A DNA stretch of 64,000 nucleotides from Nyssa sinensis (taxonomy: Eukaryota > Streptophyta > Magnoliopsida > Cornales > Nyssaceae): the NCBI GenBank assembly GCA_008638375.1, contig CM018035.1, positions 6,385,077-6,449,076 of the forward strand, given 5' to 3'. The notes under the pieces are model-generated. The model saw only the letters and a program-made list of their open reading frames with translations, had not been told where the DNA came from and ran no database searches. The position numbers and the translations under genes were made by a program. Positions 40,501 through 52,712 of the stretch are shown here, in pieces (within the stretch, counting starts at the first letter, position 1; each line of letters begins with the position of its first letter).

Positions 40501-43500
40501 AGAAATTGGAATATGAAATAAATACCCTTAGAAATTTCTCACCTGACTTGTATTTAAGGATTAATGAATGCATTTATCAGGTATGCAGACCGTGTAAATG
40601 CTTACTGGACGGGATATTTTACAAGTAGGCCTGCCCTCAAAGGCTATGTTAGAATGATGAGTGGCTACTATTTGGTGGGTCATACTTGGTATTTTTTTTG
40701 TTTTATTGATAAACAAATTATTTCACTGTCAGCAGAATTTCATATCTGTGATGCTCATTAGATTCCAATACAAAATTAGGCTGCAAGGCAATTGGAATTT
40801 TTCAAGGGAAGGAGTAAAACGGGACCCACCTCCGACAGTTTGGCTGATGCTTTGGCAATTGCTCAACATCATGATGCAGTTACTGGTACAGAAAAACAGC
40901 ATGTGGCTGATGATTATGCAAAACGACTGTCAATAGGCTACAAGGAGGTGAAAACTTGCTCTTAATATTCCAGTATTTACCTATTTGTTGACTTCCCTTG
41001 CTTTTATGCTCAAAATGGATCATCATTAATTTATTATATTTTGCAGGCCGAGGAGTTGGTTGCTACTTCACTTGCTTGTATGGTAGAATCAGCATCAAAA
41101 TTTGGATGTGGGAGTTCATCAACTACATTTCAACAGGCAACTATATATATATATTTTTTTTGGATAAGTTTTCATCAGGCAAAATTTGACCCTTAATGCT
41201 ACCATAATGTGCTGTTTTTTGCTTTGTATTTAAAATAGACTGCATAATCATTTATGTTTCAGGTTGCTCTATAAAAGTCCTGCAAAAAAATCTGACGATA
41301 AGTCATACTAATTGGATAGGCTTAAGGGGAAGTAACTTCAAATTGATACTGCGGATGTTTTCACACCTCAACTCAGCCATTTTAGAATTTGCTATATTTC
41401 AAGACTTTACTGCTTGAATATTCCGTTATGTATCTCAGTAACTAAATTAGCATCTTCTTTGGCAATGAGTTGTCAGACTAGCTTTTTGGGACCCTATTCA
41501 CACGCCAACAAGCAATACCAGACTAAAGAGAGAGAGGCAAAAAAATCTTTCTCAAATGGTGACTCTGATGCATAAATGAAAACATGCACATATTCATATG
41601 ACGATCCTTTTTTTTTTTAATAAAAAAAATGAATGAATAAATAATTAGACAGGCCATATAATGACCTTTTATTCTACACTAGTGTGTATTACTTGCGAAA
41701 TATCAGTCGAATATGAAGACACATGCATGTGCAGCACAAGTGTCACCCATTTTTAGCAATGATAAGACATTTAACTGTTAGAGATCAATTACATATTTTT
41801 TTTCCTTCATGTTTGTTTGCTTTATCACAAGTTTGGCTAATGAATTTTTTCCTTTTTGGCTTGATAGGGCCGATCAATTTATGGGTATATTTAGTTTTCA
41901 ATTCTGAACTAAAGTGGGCGAAAATTTTGATACGTTTTATTTAATCATTTCCCTTTCCTTCCCTTCAGTGCCCGCTTCTGAATATCAGTTACTGCCCTCC
42001 AACAGAAGTTGATCTGTCTCTAGGGAAAAAACTGGTGAGCATATTGTGATAACTTTTTTTTTCTCTCTGCTACTTTTTTGTACATTGAGTAGGAATATAG
42101 ATCATTTTACCTGAAATAGATCGTTTATTGTGCCATCTCTTCTGTAGGTTGTTGTTGTCTACAATTCTCTGGGGTGGAAAAGAGAGGATATTATACGAAT
42201 TCCTGTAAGTATTTTCAATCTAAGCCATGCCATGACCTTTAGCCAGTCAAATGAGGTTGTATAGAAATTTTGCTAGTATCTGTTGCCTTTGTCTTTGATG
42301 CCTCAGTTGTGTCCTCACTGTTCCTCCTGTATCTATTAGCTCGACAGAACTTTATAAATAAATCTGAATGGATTTTTGAACTTGATATTTCAGTTCATTG
42401 CTGCCACATACTTATGGTGAGGTTTTGATTTAGTGCTTCAAAAAGAAAATGATATCTCAGTGGATTTTGGCACAGATAAATGATGTGGAAAGTTGCTTTT
42501 GTGTTTGACTAGATGATGGCATTGAGACAAAAACTATATATGCACAGATTTGTTGTTCAGGGATATAAAGCATGAAACACTTGCGAAAAATGGTAGAGCA
42601 ATTCTTTTATGATATCATATTAGGCAAACACTATGGCTCTGTTTGTCTCTGTCAAAAACAAAATCAGGAAAAAAGGATCTATCTGTTGGATGTGGCAACC
42701 TTTTCTTTGTTTGTCATATTAGAAAGCTATATTATTCAAGAATATCCATAACATGAAATGGATAAGGCTGCTATATCCAGTCTGATTCCAAGAAAGTGGC
42801 ATTATTTTTTCTTTTTACTTTTTTTTTTTCCCTAAAAAAGAAATATACTTCCCAAAATTTTAAAGAGGTGTAGAATTGTTATCTACCCAATACCTGCATT
42901 CTTGTTCTCTACCCGTACCAGTAATTTTCGTGCCATCCATTTATTCATTCATATGTGTGTATATATGTTTGTACATGTGTATAAGTGGGTGTGGGTATGT
43001 GTGTGTTTATGTATGTGTCCATGAAAATATCCATCTGTGTGCTTTTAAAAACAGAAACTAATTGAATTTAAATGAAAAATTCGTTAGTGTTAATCAACTT
43101 TTTCTAAAGGTGAAAGATGACTGATTCTAATAATTTGTTTTTGAACTTCACACATCATCTTACACTGTAAACTTGTCACAGGTTATCAATGAGAATGTTA
43201 CTGTTCAGGATTCCACTGGAAAAGAAATTGAATCACAGCTTCTACCTCTAGTTAATGGCTCTGTAAGCACAAGAAACTATTATGCTACTGCATATGTGGG
43301 TAAATCCCCAAGTTCGACCCCCAAGTTTTGGCTTGCATTTACCGTATCCGTTCCACCTCTTGGTTTCAGTACTTATGTTGTCTCAAGTACTAAAGGGGCA
43401 GGTTAACATCTAATTTCCTTATTTTGAAAGCACTCATTGGTAAAGAAATTGCCAATTCCATTTCTCCATTATATTAACCGATTGATGTATCTGCTTTCCA

Positions 43501-44683
43501 TCTGACATTATAATGCAGCTGCTACTTTAGTGAGACAAACATTATACAAGTCCACAGGGAGTCAAAACGACACTATAGAAGTGGGGCCTGGAAATTTGAA
43601 GCTTATCTATTCTGGAAATGGGGGAAAACTTTCTCAGTATGTCAATAAAAGAAACATGGTATGTTATTTGGTTGGCACCTCAATTTATTTTCAATTCATA
43701 AGATCTTCAATCCTTACTTGTGTTAGGGGTGGAGCTAAATAGAAGCCAAGTTGGGTTTTGGGTCCCCCCAAAGATCCAAAAACTCCTTGTGTTGTCTTTT
43801 AAACATTAGGCCATTCCTTGAAAATTATTAAGGTGGGCCCAAAAGCAGTTGTTTTTCTGATATCCCCACCTCCGCTCCCCTGTTACAGTTCCTGGCTCCA
43901 CATCTCTGTTTCAATTAATTTCTTAATTTCAGTCTGCCTTTTCCCCATAACAACACAAATAGATTTCCTTGTTCTTATTGCTTTTCAAAATCTGTACACT
44001 TGTTACTATATTTTATTATTATTTTTAAAAACATTTTTGCATGCATTTCAATTAGTTTTAGTTTAAAATTGAAGGTCGAAGCATCTATAGAGCAATCACA
44101 CAGCTATTATTCTGCATATGATGGAAGTCAAGATCTTGAGTATTTTCAGGTAATGAAAACTTTTTTTTTATTGTCCAAATTTCTTTTGTATTATTGTTAT
44201 TCACCTCGCAGGGAGATTGCCATTTCTCTTGCCATCTGTTTACAATATATTTTCATTCTGAGATAATATATGAAAAAATTAAAAAATAAGTTATTGTTAC
44301 TTGGTGAAGGCCTCTGGAGCATACGTCTTTCGTCCAAATGGCACATTCCCCATTCCATCTGAAGGGCAGGTATATAATGCCTTACAAAGCATTTACCAGA
44401 TGCATATGACCCATTTAACACTGGCTATGGTTAACTAAGTAACTATTTCTGGATATGACAGACTCCAATTACAGTTTTACGAGGACCATTATTAGATGAA
44501 GTTCATCAGAGGATTAATTCATGGATATATCAGGTGATTATATTGTTGAACTAATGTTGAAATCTGTCATAAAGTCTTCTGTCATCTTTTAACAGAGATC
44601 TATGAGGATACATCAAGGATATGCTTTTCTAAACGTGATGTCTATTTAGGGATCAAGATTTATGTTTGGTAGAATAAAAAAAT

Positions 44684-44728
<45 letters not shown>

Positions 44729-47700
44729 TGTCAAAGTCAAATATCGATGCCAATTCATATTGTACAAAATTTGATGTGATGTATTTGGACAATGTGGCTG
44801 AGATTTGGACAAACGAATAGGATCTTATATAGATTTATATTCTCAGTAAATCATATAAATATGGAAAATAAGATATGTCACCACTCTGGTCTCTTGGAAA
44901 TTCCATTCTTGACACTCAATAATGTAACATTGCATGCATGAGCAGATCACACGAGTGTACAAGGAAAAGGAGCATGCTGAAGTTGAATTTACTGTAAGTT
45001 AATCCTAGTTTACTTTTACCCCATTTTTGCATACTTTCTCAGAGGTGGTGAGAATAGGATAACTGTATCTCAAAGAGCTGGTAGTTTCATGTTGGAGCTC
45101 TTTTCATCAACAATATTCTGAATTTCAGGTTGGCCCTATACCTATTGATGATGGAATTGGAAAAGAGATAGTAACCAAGATTACAACATCCATGAAAAGC
45201 AATAAAACATTTTATACAGATTCTAATGGACGTGATTTTATCACGCGGGTATGTTGAATACTCACAATTGTTATTATCTTATTGTTTCCTACCAATTTTG
45301 ATATGCCTTATTGATCAGTTGACCCTGTAGCTAGCATATTGTTGAATAGCTTGCACAATGTCTGCGTGTTTATGTAAACATTTTGGCATTAACACATTTG
45401 TGGTGACACAAATTATTTTATTTTGCAGATTCGAGATTATAGAGCTGACTGGGACCTTGTAGTGAACCAACCTGTTGCGGGAAATTATTATCCTGTATGT
45501 TTGTATCGTTTTTGGAAATATTTAGTTATGTTTCCTCTACCAATGATTTTTCTAATTTTAAACATTTAAGTTATCATTTTATCGTGATGAAAATGTCAGA
45601 GTAGATTCAGATTTCCATTTTATAATAAGAAGCTATGAGACATTGATTTCACCATGTAAAAATGAGATGCTTCTTGGGTTTAAATTTCTACGATCTATTG
45701 CATGGAGAAGACAATTTGTCAGGAAAAAAAACTCCCTTGGTTTTATGCATTTGTGTGAGACATTGATAGTCTTATTTGGCCTGCTTCCATCCTTTCTAAG
45801 GGCTGTTTAATCATATAGACAGTCTTGTTGGACAGGATTCTTACAACTAACCTATTCAATTGAATAATTAGCAGTTGTCCATTAGACATGTTGTGAAGAG
45901 TTCATGAAGAGTCTGTGTACCATCTCTTAATTCAATGCCATTTTTCTTCTCTTGACCAAAATTAATATGTTGTTGGTTTGGGTGTCTTGGGTCTTCCGTG
46001 CATCTCTTTGTGAGTGTATTTTGATAGTTGGCATTTCTCAAGGCCCCAAGGTACAATCCTGAGAGGTATCTCTTTATGCCACTTGAGAGTCTTCAAAAGG
46101 ACACTAGAATCTGTGAGTGGAATTCCTTGGAGCTGGTTGTAGTCGAGGTGAATGTCAAATGGCTCGTAGGATTCTATAGTTCATGGGAGATCTTTATATT
46201 ATGAATGGGAAGATGTAAATATTTGGCTAGTGGTTGCTTCTTTTCGTGCTCTCTCTTTGCTTTTACATTTGTGTGTGTGTGTGTGTTTTTTTTTTTTGGG
46301 GGGGGGGGGATCCCTCCTGCTTTTCATTGCCTTTTTGTACAATTTTCATCTATAAGGAACAAAACAAATTTCACTTTTATTTTTTGAATATTATAAGAAT
46401 AACGATTAAGAAATTTTTACAAACCGAATCTTTTTATCATTGAAGTTTGTAACTTTTCACTGTCATTAGCATTTTAAACCATACCCTTGATGCCAGATAC
46501 TAGATTCTAAGCCTGGTGCTCGTCTTGTGTTTGTTATCTATGGCTTCAAGAATTCAATTAATTTTGTACAAATATAAAAACTTTCAAAATTTACATAAAA
46601 TGTCAATCATTAAATCTTACTTGTACTTAAAGATGACACGATGTTTCATGGACAAAGTAACTGTTTAAGATGAAGAAAGCTTCAGTTCTTTTGCTACAAT
46701 CATGCGGTTTTTGTTCATCATTGTTTAATAAGATTCATCGTAGTTGAAGACTTAAATTCACCATGCTATTTGATTAGACTCTTGGGATTCAAATATCTTA
46801 CTATATAATATTTTTTCTTTCAGATTAATCTTGGAATTTACTTGAAAGATGACAGCACAGAGCTCTCAATCTTGGTAGATAGATCTGTGGGGGGATCCAG
46901 CATTGTAGATGGCCAATTGGAGCTTATGCTCCATAGGTTTGTTATTCCCTTTTTGTTACTTATTTCCAGATTTTTCGTAAATATTAAATTATTGTAAAAA
47001 TGGAGGTCATGGGCACCAGTGCCCCAAATAACACAATTTCAGGGTAGATAACTGGATTTTCCGTTGTATAGGAGATTGCTTCATGATGATTCTAGAGGGG
47101 TTGCAGAGGCACTAAATGAAACAGTTTGTATTCTTGACAAATGCACAGGACTAACTGTAAGCACATTTCATCACCAAATCCTAGTCAATTATTTTTTGTG
47201 GCCATCTGAATTCTGCATGAATACTTCATGTGATTGCAATCTTAAAGTGTTTTACTTCATAAAGCCTGATCTGTTTAACGAATATTTTGTGTTTATAAGA
47301 ATCAAGACAGCACCATGAACACTTTAGCATTATGAATATACCTTTATGCATCTCTTTATTGGTAGCAATTGACAAATTATCTAGGAGATGGGTTCATTTG
47401 TGTTTGGTTCATATTTCAAGTAATTCCGAGATGTGGTTAGGATATGCAGATTTCATGCATAACAATTCATGACTGCAACAGCTGAATGTATGTGAAAGAG
47501 AGCTGCTGTTCCACAAGAGTACCTATTAGGATTTTTTAGTTTCTAACTTTCAATTTGTTCTTGTCAGTCATCTTGCAACTACAAGTTTCTTTGACCTGCT
47601 GATTTGAAATCATGTTTCTAATTCTTGAGCACTTATCCTATTTAATTACTATGTTCGTTTAGCTCTTTAAGTCTTAAATGCCAATATAGGGTAGGGAATG

Positions 47701-47797
47701 TTCCTTCTTATATGCTTGCAAGTTGCAATGAAATAATAAGTCACTTTAGTCTAGAAGAGGGATTGTTGTAATGCATTGAACGGGAATGGTATGAAAA

Positions 47798-47830
<33 letters not shown>

Positions 47831-50800
47831 AAGATGGTATGATGGAGTTGGGTGGTGGTTTGTTTGATTACTGAAGTGGAACATGATAAAATTTTGGTCA
47901 GCGGATGTTTCTGACTCTCTTGTTCTTTTCTAAGGGAAAAGTGCGGGGGTTCAAGTCCTGGTAAAGTGAAATGAAAATGAAGGCTACCCACCCTGTTGTT
48001 TAGGCCACACCATTGGGCCAAAAACCAAAAATAAAACAAAAAATGAAACTCTCTTTTACATTGCATTTCAATTCACCGTTACAACACTTTTTTGTCAAAA
48101 TAAAGTGAAATGAAAATAGAGTTTGAACCACTAAAATTTAAATTACAATTTAGGCAATCCCAGTGTTGAGTGCTATCATTTTAAACTGTAGCATTTTTTT
48201 GGTGACCCTGAAGGCCTGAACTAAGCTACTGGACCCCTTTGTAGTCGGTCCCATCTAGGGGTGGATAGAAGATTAACAATTAAAGATATTCTATTTTAGT
48301 ATATAGGATGTCAGGTGGAATTTACTTGAGGTTCATTAAAGAGTGATTCTTAAGATTTATTGCATGTTATTTTGCAAAGTTAGCTGTTTTTAATCCAGTA
48401 CAATGTGCTCTTCTGAGTGAATTCTGGCAGGTTTTCCTTATTCTTTTGAAGAATAGCCTTAGTCTTGGACTTCAAAATGGTAATTTTGATAGACAGAGAT
48501 AGCCAATTGAGGTGTGACTGGGTCACATGATGTCAGTGGTTACTATTGAGGTTTTCCTAAATGTCCATTAGGTACACATAGTCATTCCTTATTGCAAATG
48601 TGGCTCCTTGTTAGAGATACTGAATGGTGAATGTGTGTATGGGTGGGGGGAAGAACAGTGTTACACAACTCACTTTGAATTCATATATCAAGAATCAAGA
48701 TGGTAACACATCCTGGTGTTAATTTTTTGAAATTCAAAATTGGAATAAAAATTATTAAATATAGGACCTAAGGAGGTTCTATAATAAACATTTGCTTGTC
48801 TGGTTGATTGTCGTTAGACAATCACTTGTTCCAAAAGTTTAAGTTGTTTGGGAATAAACCAAACATTGTATATCATATTATACGCGGAGACTCACATGGA
48901 GAGACAAACATAATAGAGTGTAGACATACAAATAGAATGACTTGAGCTGAAGATGTGATACCATGTTAAACAACTGTTTGCCCTAAAAACTTGCGCTGTT
49001 AAGAAATGGGCCCGATAATCTGTATCAAGCTCTGACACTCTCCTTCATACTTCTTGCAATGGAGAGGCACAAAGAAAGAAAGATAGAACGAAGTATAAAC
49101 AGACAAAACAGAGTGGAAGAACAAATATAAATGAAGTTAAAAAATAAGCCAAACTATATATCAAGCTCTCACAACGGCTCTCACTCTACTCCAAGTAGTC
49201 CTCCAAAACATAGCATTTTGTGACTTGAACCCTATGTATGGTGCATGCTCTAGTACCAAATGTCACTTGTCCCAAAGGCATAAATTGTTAAGGAATGAGC
49301 CCAATAATGTACCTAAGATGAACAAATTATACAGGCATGGAATGGGGAAACGTGTGCAAATGTAGAGACCTGAACCCAATATCTCCCAAAATCAAAACTC
49401 TGATATCATATTAGACAATTACTTGCATTATAAGTTTAAGCTATTAGGGAATGGGCTAAATAATGTATATCAAACTCTTAAAAGTCTTTTTAATTTACCA
49501 AGAAGTGGGAAAAAGTGTGGAATTTGGAGTTTAAGATGCCGTTGAGATGTTTAATAGAACAAAATATGTATGCAATTACTTGACAACTGCATAGTTGCAG
49601 ACCACCAACTCTGTCTGAGCATACTTGTTGGGACTTCAGACTAAATTTCTTAAACTGGCAACTGATTCTACACAAAGTCACATATTGATGGCTGCTTGTT
49701 GGAATAAACCTGCAGAGAGAGAACCCCAGTTCCCATTAATCCGGTGGGCAGGTTAAGGTGTCAAATGTCAATATGCATAGTAGAGCTTCCCTTATAGATT
49801 CCACATTACCTGAGCTCACTGCTGTTGGAGGGCCTTCTGGAATGTCAATATTTCATTGGGTTGGAGGCTTGAAGCTGAAAGCATATGCTTCTTCTCAGCA
49901 TCAGGCTTGCCAGTTATCATTCAATTTCTTTGTGTGTACATATGGTGCTTGCTTTTAAGATGATATTCAATTGACTTTTGTGCTTTTCTTTCTGTACAAA
50001 ATTTCGGCTTGTTTAAGTCCTTTCATGATTCTCATTCTATTACTTAATTTCCACTATATTTTTCAAAAATTGAGTGATTGGCCCATCATGATCTTCCCCT
50101 CGGGTGCTTTATGGGTTGGGAGCAAGGGCAGTGATGCATTCAAATTTGTTTTGTCTACGACTCTACATTCCTGTTGCATGCAGTTTCTTATCTTTGCCAA
50201 AATTTTCGTTCTTTTTGTATTTAATATATACTTCTGTGTCGGGCTTGTGCTCTTTGAAAGTATTACTTTATGGTTTTCCATCTACACAGAATCTCATGCA
50301 CCTCACTTTTACATGTTTGTGTATCTGAAACATTTTACTTGCCAGTCTTATTATAAATTTTAAGTCAATTGTCAATTGCAACACATCTGATTTTCTTAAA
50401 TAACATACTTCCTACAGATCCAAGGAAAGTATTATCTCAGAATTGATCCCCTTGGAGAGGGAGCCAAGTGGCGTCGGTCATTTGGTCAGGAGATATATTC
50501 TCCATTCCTCTTAGCCTTCACCGAGCAGGTGACAAAAAGTTCTTGAAGTGGTCTTGTTTCTGGTGTGGTGAATCTATAAAATCTTAAATGATCATTCATA
50601 TTTTTTGCAGGATGGAGATAAAGGGACTAATTTTCAAGTATCAACCTTTTCAGGGATGGATCCCTCCTACAGTCTACCTGATAATGTTGCAATGATAACC
50701 CTCCAGGTATTACCATACTCTTAAATCACAACTGTGATATTGTTTAAGCACCCAGTGAACAATTACAAGTTTGTTAGGACTCTTTCCTACTTACACCTCT

Positions 50801-52712
50801 TTTCTGAATACTTCAGGAGCTTGAAGATGGACAAGTTCTTCTTCGGTTGGCACACTTATATGAGGTTTGTTTTGCTTCTTCCATATGATTGCATTGAAAG
50901 CCTACTATCCTTGTATTTACCAACTTAAAATTTTTGTCAAGTCCTCATTCCATGTAAGATTCACATAGGAAATAGAACTATTTTCTGCAATTGTACTTTA
51001 CATGTCATGTGAAATTATTTTCAGTTGCACAATATTTTCATCGGTTACATCACATCATTTTTAGTAACTGCTGCATACATATACAGAAATACTTTTTGTC
51101 AATCCTTTCAACTTTGGGGCTAAACTTATGGTCGTATATGGAGCTTATGATACCAATGGTGATCACTCATTAATATTTGCTTGTTTTCCACTACAATTCT
51201 AAGTGAGAATTTTTTGCTTGTCTTTTCTCTTGGTTTTTATTCAGGTTTCTACTATCTAGATATGCTTGTTATTGATTTATTTGTTATTTTCTTTAGGTCA
51301 GTGCAGTCTTTTGTTCAACCCTTTGCATTCTATACCCAACTCAATTCAACTCAACAAGCCTTAGTCCTAACTACTTGGGGGAAGTTCTATGGTCTGTTGT
51401 CTTCAGTTGGCCATTTGTAAAGCCACATCCTCAATTAATCCTAACGACTTGGATTAAATCACTCCTCTGTGTTAGTGCATTAGGTGGTCTACATTGCATG
51501 TAATGTTCTTGCAATAAATACTTAATTTCATAACAATTCTACTTTGATAATTAAAAGGAATTTACAGCAAGGAAGAGAAGAGAAAAAGAGATAGAGAGAA
51601 TGGGGAAGATAAAGAAGAGAGAGAGAGGAGAAGAAGAAGAAGAAGAGGAAGAGAGGGAGAGAAAATAATTAGTCAAAATTCTTAATAATTCACCAAAAAC
51701 CGAATGGTAGGCGAACCTAAAATAAGAGAATAGTACAATAAAATCCCTAAACATTGAAAAAAATTTCTTTAATTTTTTTTTATAAATTAAGCCTTAATGT
51801 CCTTTAGTTTTACACCTACACTTGCGCCAACTCCCAACATAGATATGGAACATGAGCGATACGTTGGCCGTATCGTGATTCCCATCATTAGTTGGTTAAA
51901 AAGTTACGAGTCTCGTTGCAGCATATTTCTGAAACTACCCTGTTTTACTTTTTCTCTAAAGATTAGCTTTGAAGAGAGGCATATGTTCTATGGGGTGAGC
52001 CTATTTGCTATATTCTGATTCAAAAGTCAACGGAACTTGACAAGCCACTCATATAGTGCTGATATATAATATAATCTAGATGGAAACCTGAGTGGTCTAG
52101 GCAAACAGTGATCATAGTTGGAAATAAGCAGACTAACTATTTACAGTTATTGGTCATTCATAGCAAATTGTTTGTAAATCTTATGCATCAAGGTAACTAG
52201 TTTTCAGCCTAAAAAAAGTATGATAGATAATAATAACTTTCAATTTTCAATTTAGTGTCTCGTTTTATAAAAATCTATTTTTTTGCTTTGTATCTGATTC
52301 TAGATCGCGGAGGACAAGGATCTCTCGGTTATGGCAAGTGTGGAATTGAAGAAAGTATTCCCAACAAAGAAGGTAGAAGCAACATGCATGGCTTCAGTCT
52401 CCTTTATTAAAACTAATCATTCTCATAATGTTCTTCTTTTAGATAAACAAAATTACAGAGATGAGCTTATCTGCTAACCAAGGAAGAGAAGAAATGGAGA
52501 GGAAAAGATTGGTCTGGGAAGTAGAAGGCTCCCAGAATGAAGAATCCAAGGTGTTGAGGGGAGGCCCCGTCGATCCTGTAAAGCTGGTGGTCGAACTTGC
52601 ACCAATGGAAATACGTACCTTCCTTATTGACTTCAGTTACAGGTGGTCCACAATTGACAGGTCAGGAATGATCCATAAGTTCCTCACAAGTTTCAGAAAT
52701 CATGATTTTTAA
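37541..52712 (+). CDS. GH38 alpha-mannosidase, complete 29-exon copy
   Basis: A class II (GH38) alpha-mannosidase, probably vacuolar or apoplastic, removing alpha-linked mannose from N-glycans. Exons: 37541-37735, 37817-37900, 38042-38130, 38579-38753, 38939-39058, 39226-39309, 39397-39468, 39957-40070, 40383-40483, 40581-40674, 40780-40947, 41047-41136, 41969-42034, 42148-42204, 43182-43401, 43519-43658, 44075-44149, 44310-44369, 44462-44533, 44946-44993, 45129-45248, 45429-45494, 46824-46936, 47072-47156, 50418-50528, 50611-50706, 50817-50864, 52304-52372, 52443-52712. That is 1,033 aa, normal for the plant family. A hydrophobic signal peptide covers residues 1-16. Zinc ligands by family analogy are H44 and D46 (HTHDDVGW), D166 (also nucleophile, WQIDPFGHS) and H407 (QHHDAVTGT); the acid/base is D289 (MGTDFKY). 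Several N-glycosylation sequons are visible. Introns 2 and 12 use GC donors. The C-terminal 20-odd residues after FSYR are not family-like, so the true end could differ. Confidence 0.95.
44686..44725. repeat. (CT)20 microsatellite, mannosidase intron 19
   Basis: An uninterrupted alternating CT tract lies in the intron between exons 19 and 20 of the first mannosidase copy. The matching part of copy 2 is outside the window. Confidence 0.95.
47157..50417 (+). other. 3.3-kb intron 24 of the mannosidase gene
   Basis: This is the longest intron of the gene. It contains an (AT)n tract near 47800-47828, a tRNA-like A/B-box pair at 47895-47958, and a stretch from about 48815 to 49480 where a motif resembling TTAGACAATCACTTGTTCCA, followed by AAGTTTAAG...GGGAAT...AATG, recurs about four times. 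These look like degraded transposon sequence, but I cannot assign a family. No coding exon is needed to maintain frame between exons 24 and 25. Confidence 0.6.
47895..47958 (+). repeat. Possible tRNA-derived (SINE-like) fragment
   Basis: TGGTCAGCGGA at 47895-47905 resembles a Pol III A box. GGTTCAAGTCC at 47948-47958 is one base from the B-box consensus. Spacing is about 53 bases, as in tRNA genes. No intact cloverleaf was found. Confidence 0.3.
51290..51470. repeat. Degenerate dispersed plant repeat in mannosidase intron 27
   Basis: Contains CAACTCAATTCAACTCAACA followed by AAGCCTTAGTCCTAACTACT and TTGGGG. This wording is characteristic of a dispersed plant repeat often seen in introns. It is diverged and its limits are unclear. 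Identification is from memory of the motif. Confidence 0.35.
51550..51665. repeat. GA-rich low-complexity tract
   Basis: A purine-only run of GAGA, GAAGAA and GGGA words lies in the 1.4-kb intron 27 of the mannosidase gene. There is no repeat unit of fixed length. Confidence 0.85.

Noticed and set aside
41265..41340. Possible extra exon after TTTCAG in mannosidase intron 12
   Set aside because: Some similarity persists in copy 2, but the frame is broken in both copies and the family protein passes directly from TFQQ to [10 protein letters not shown].
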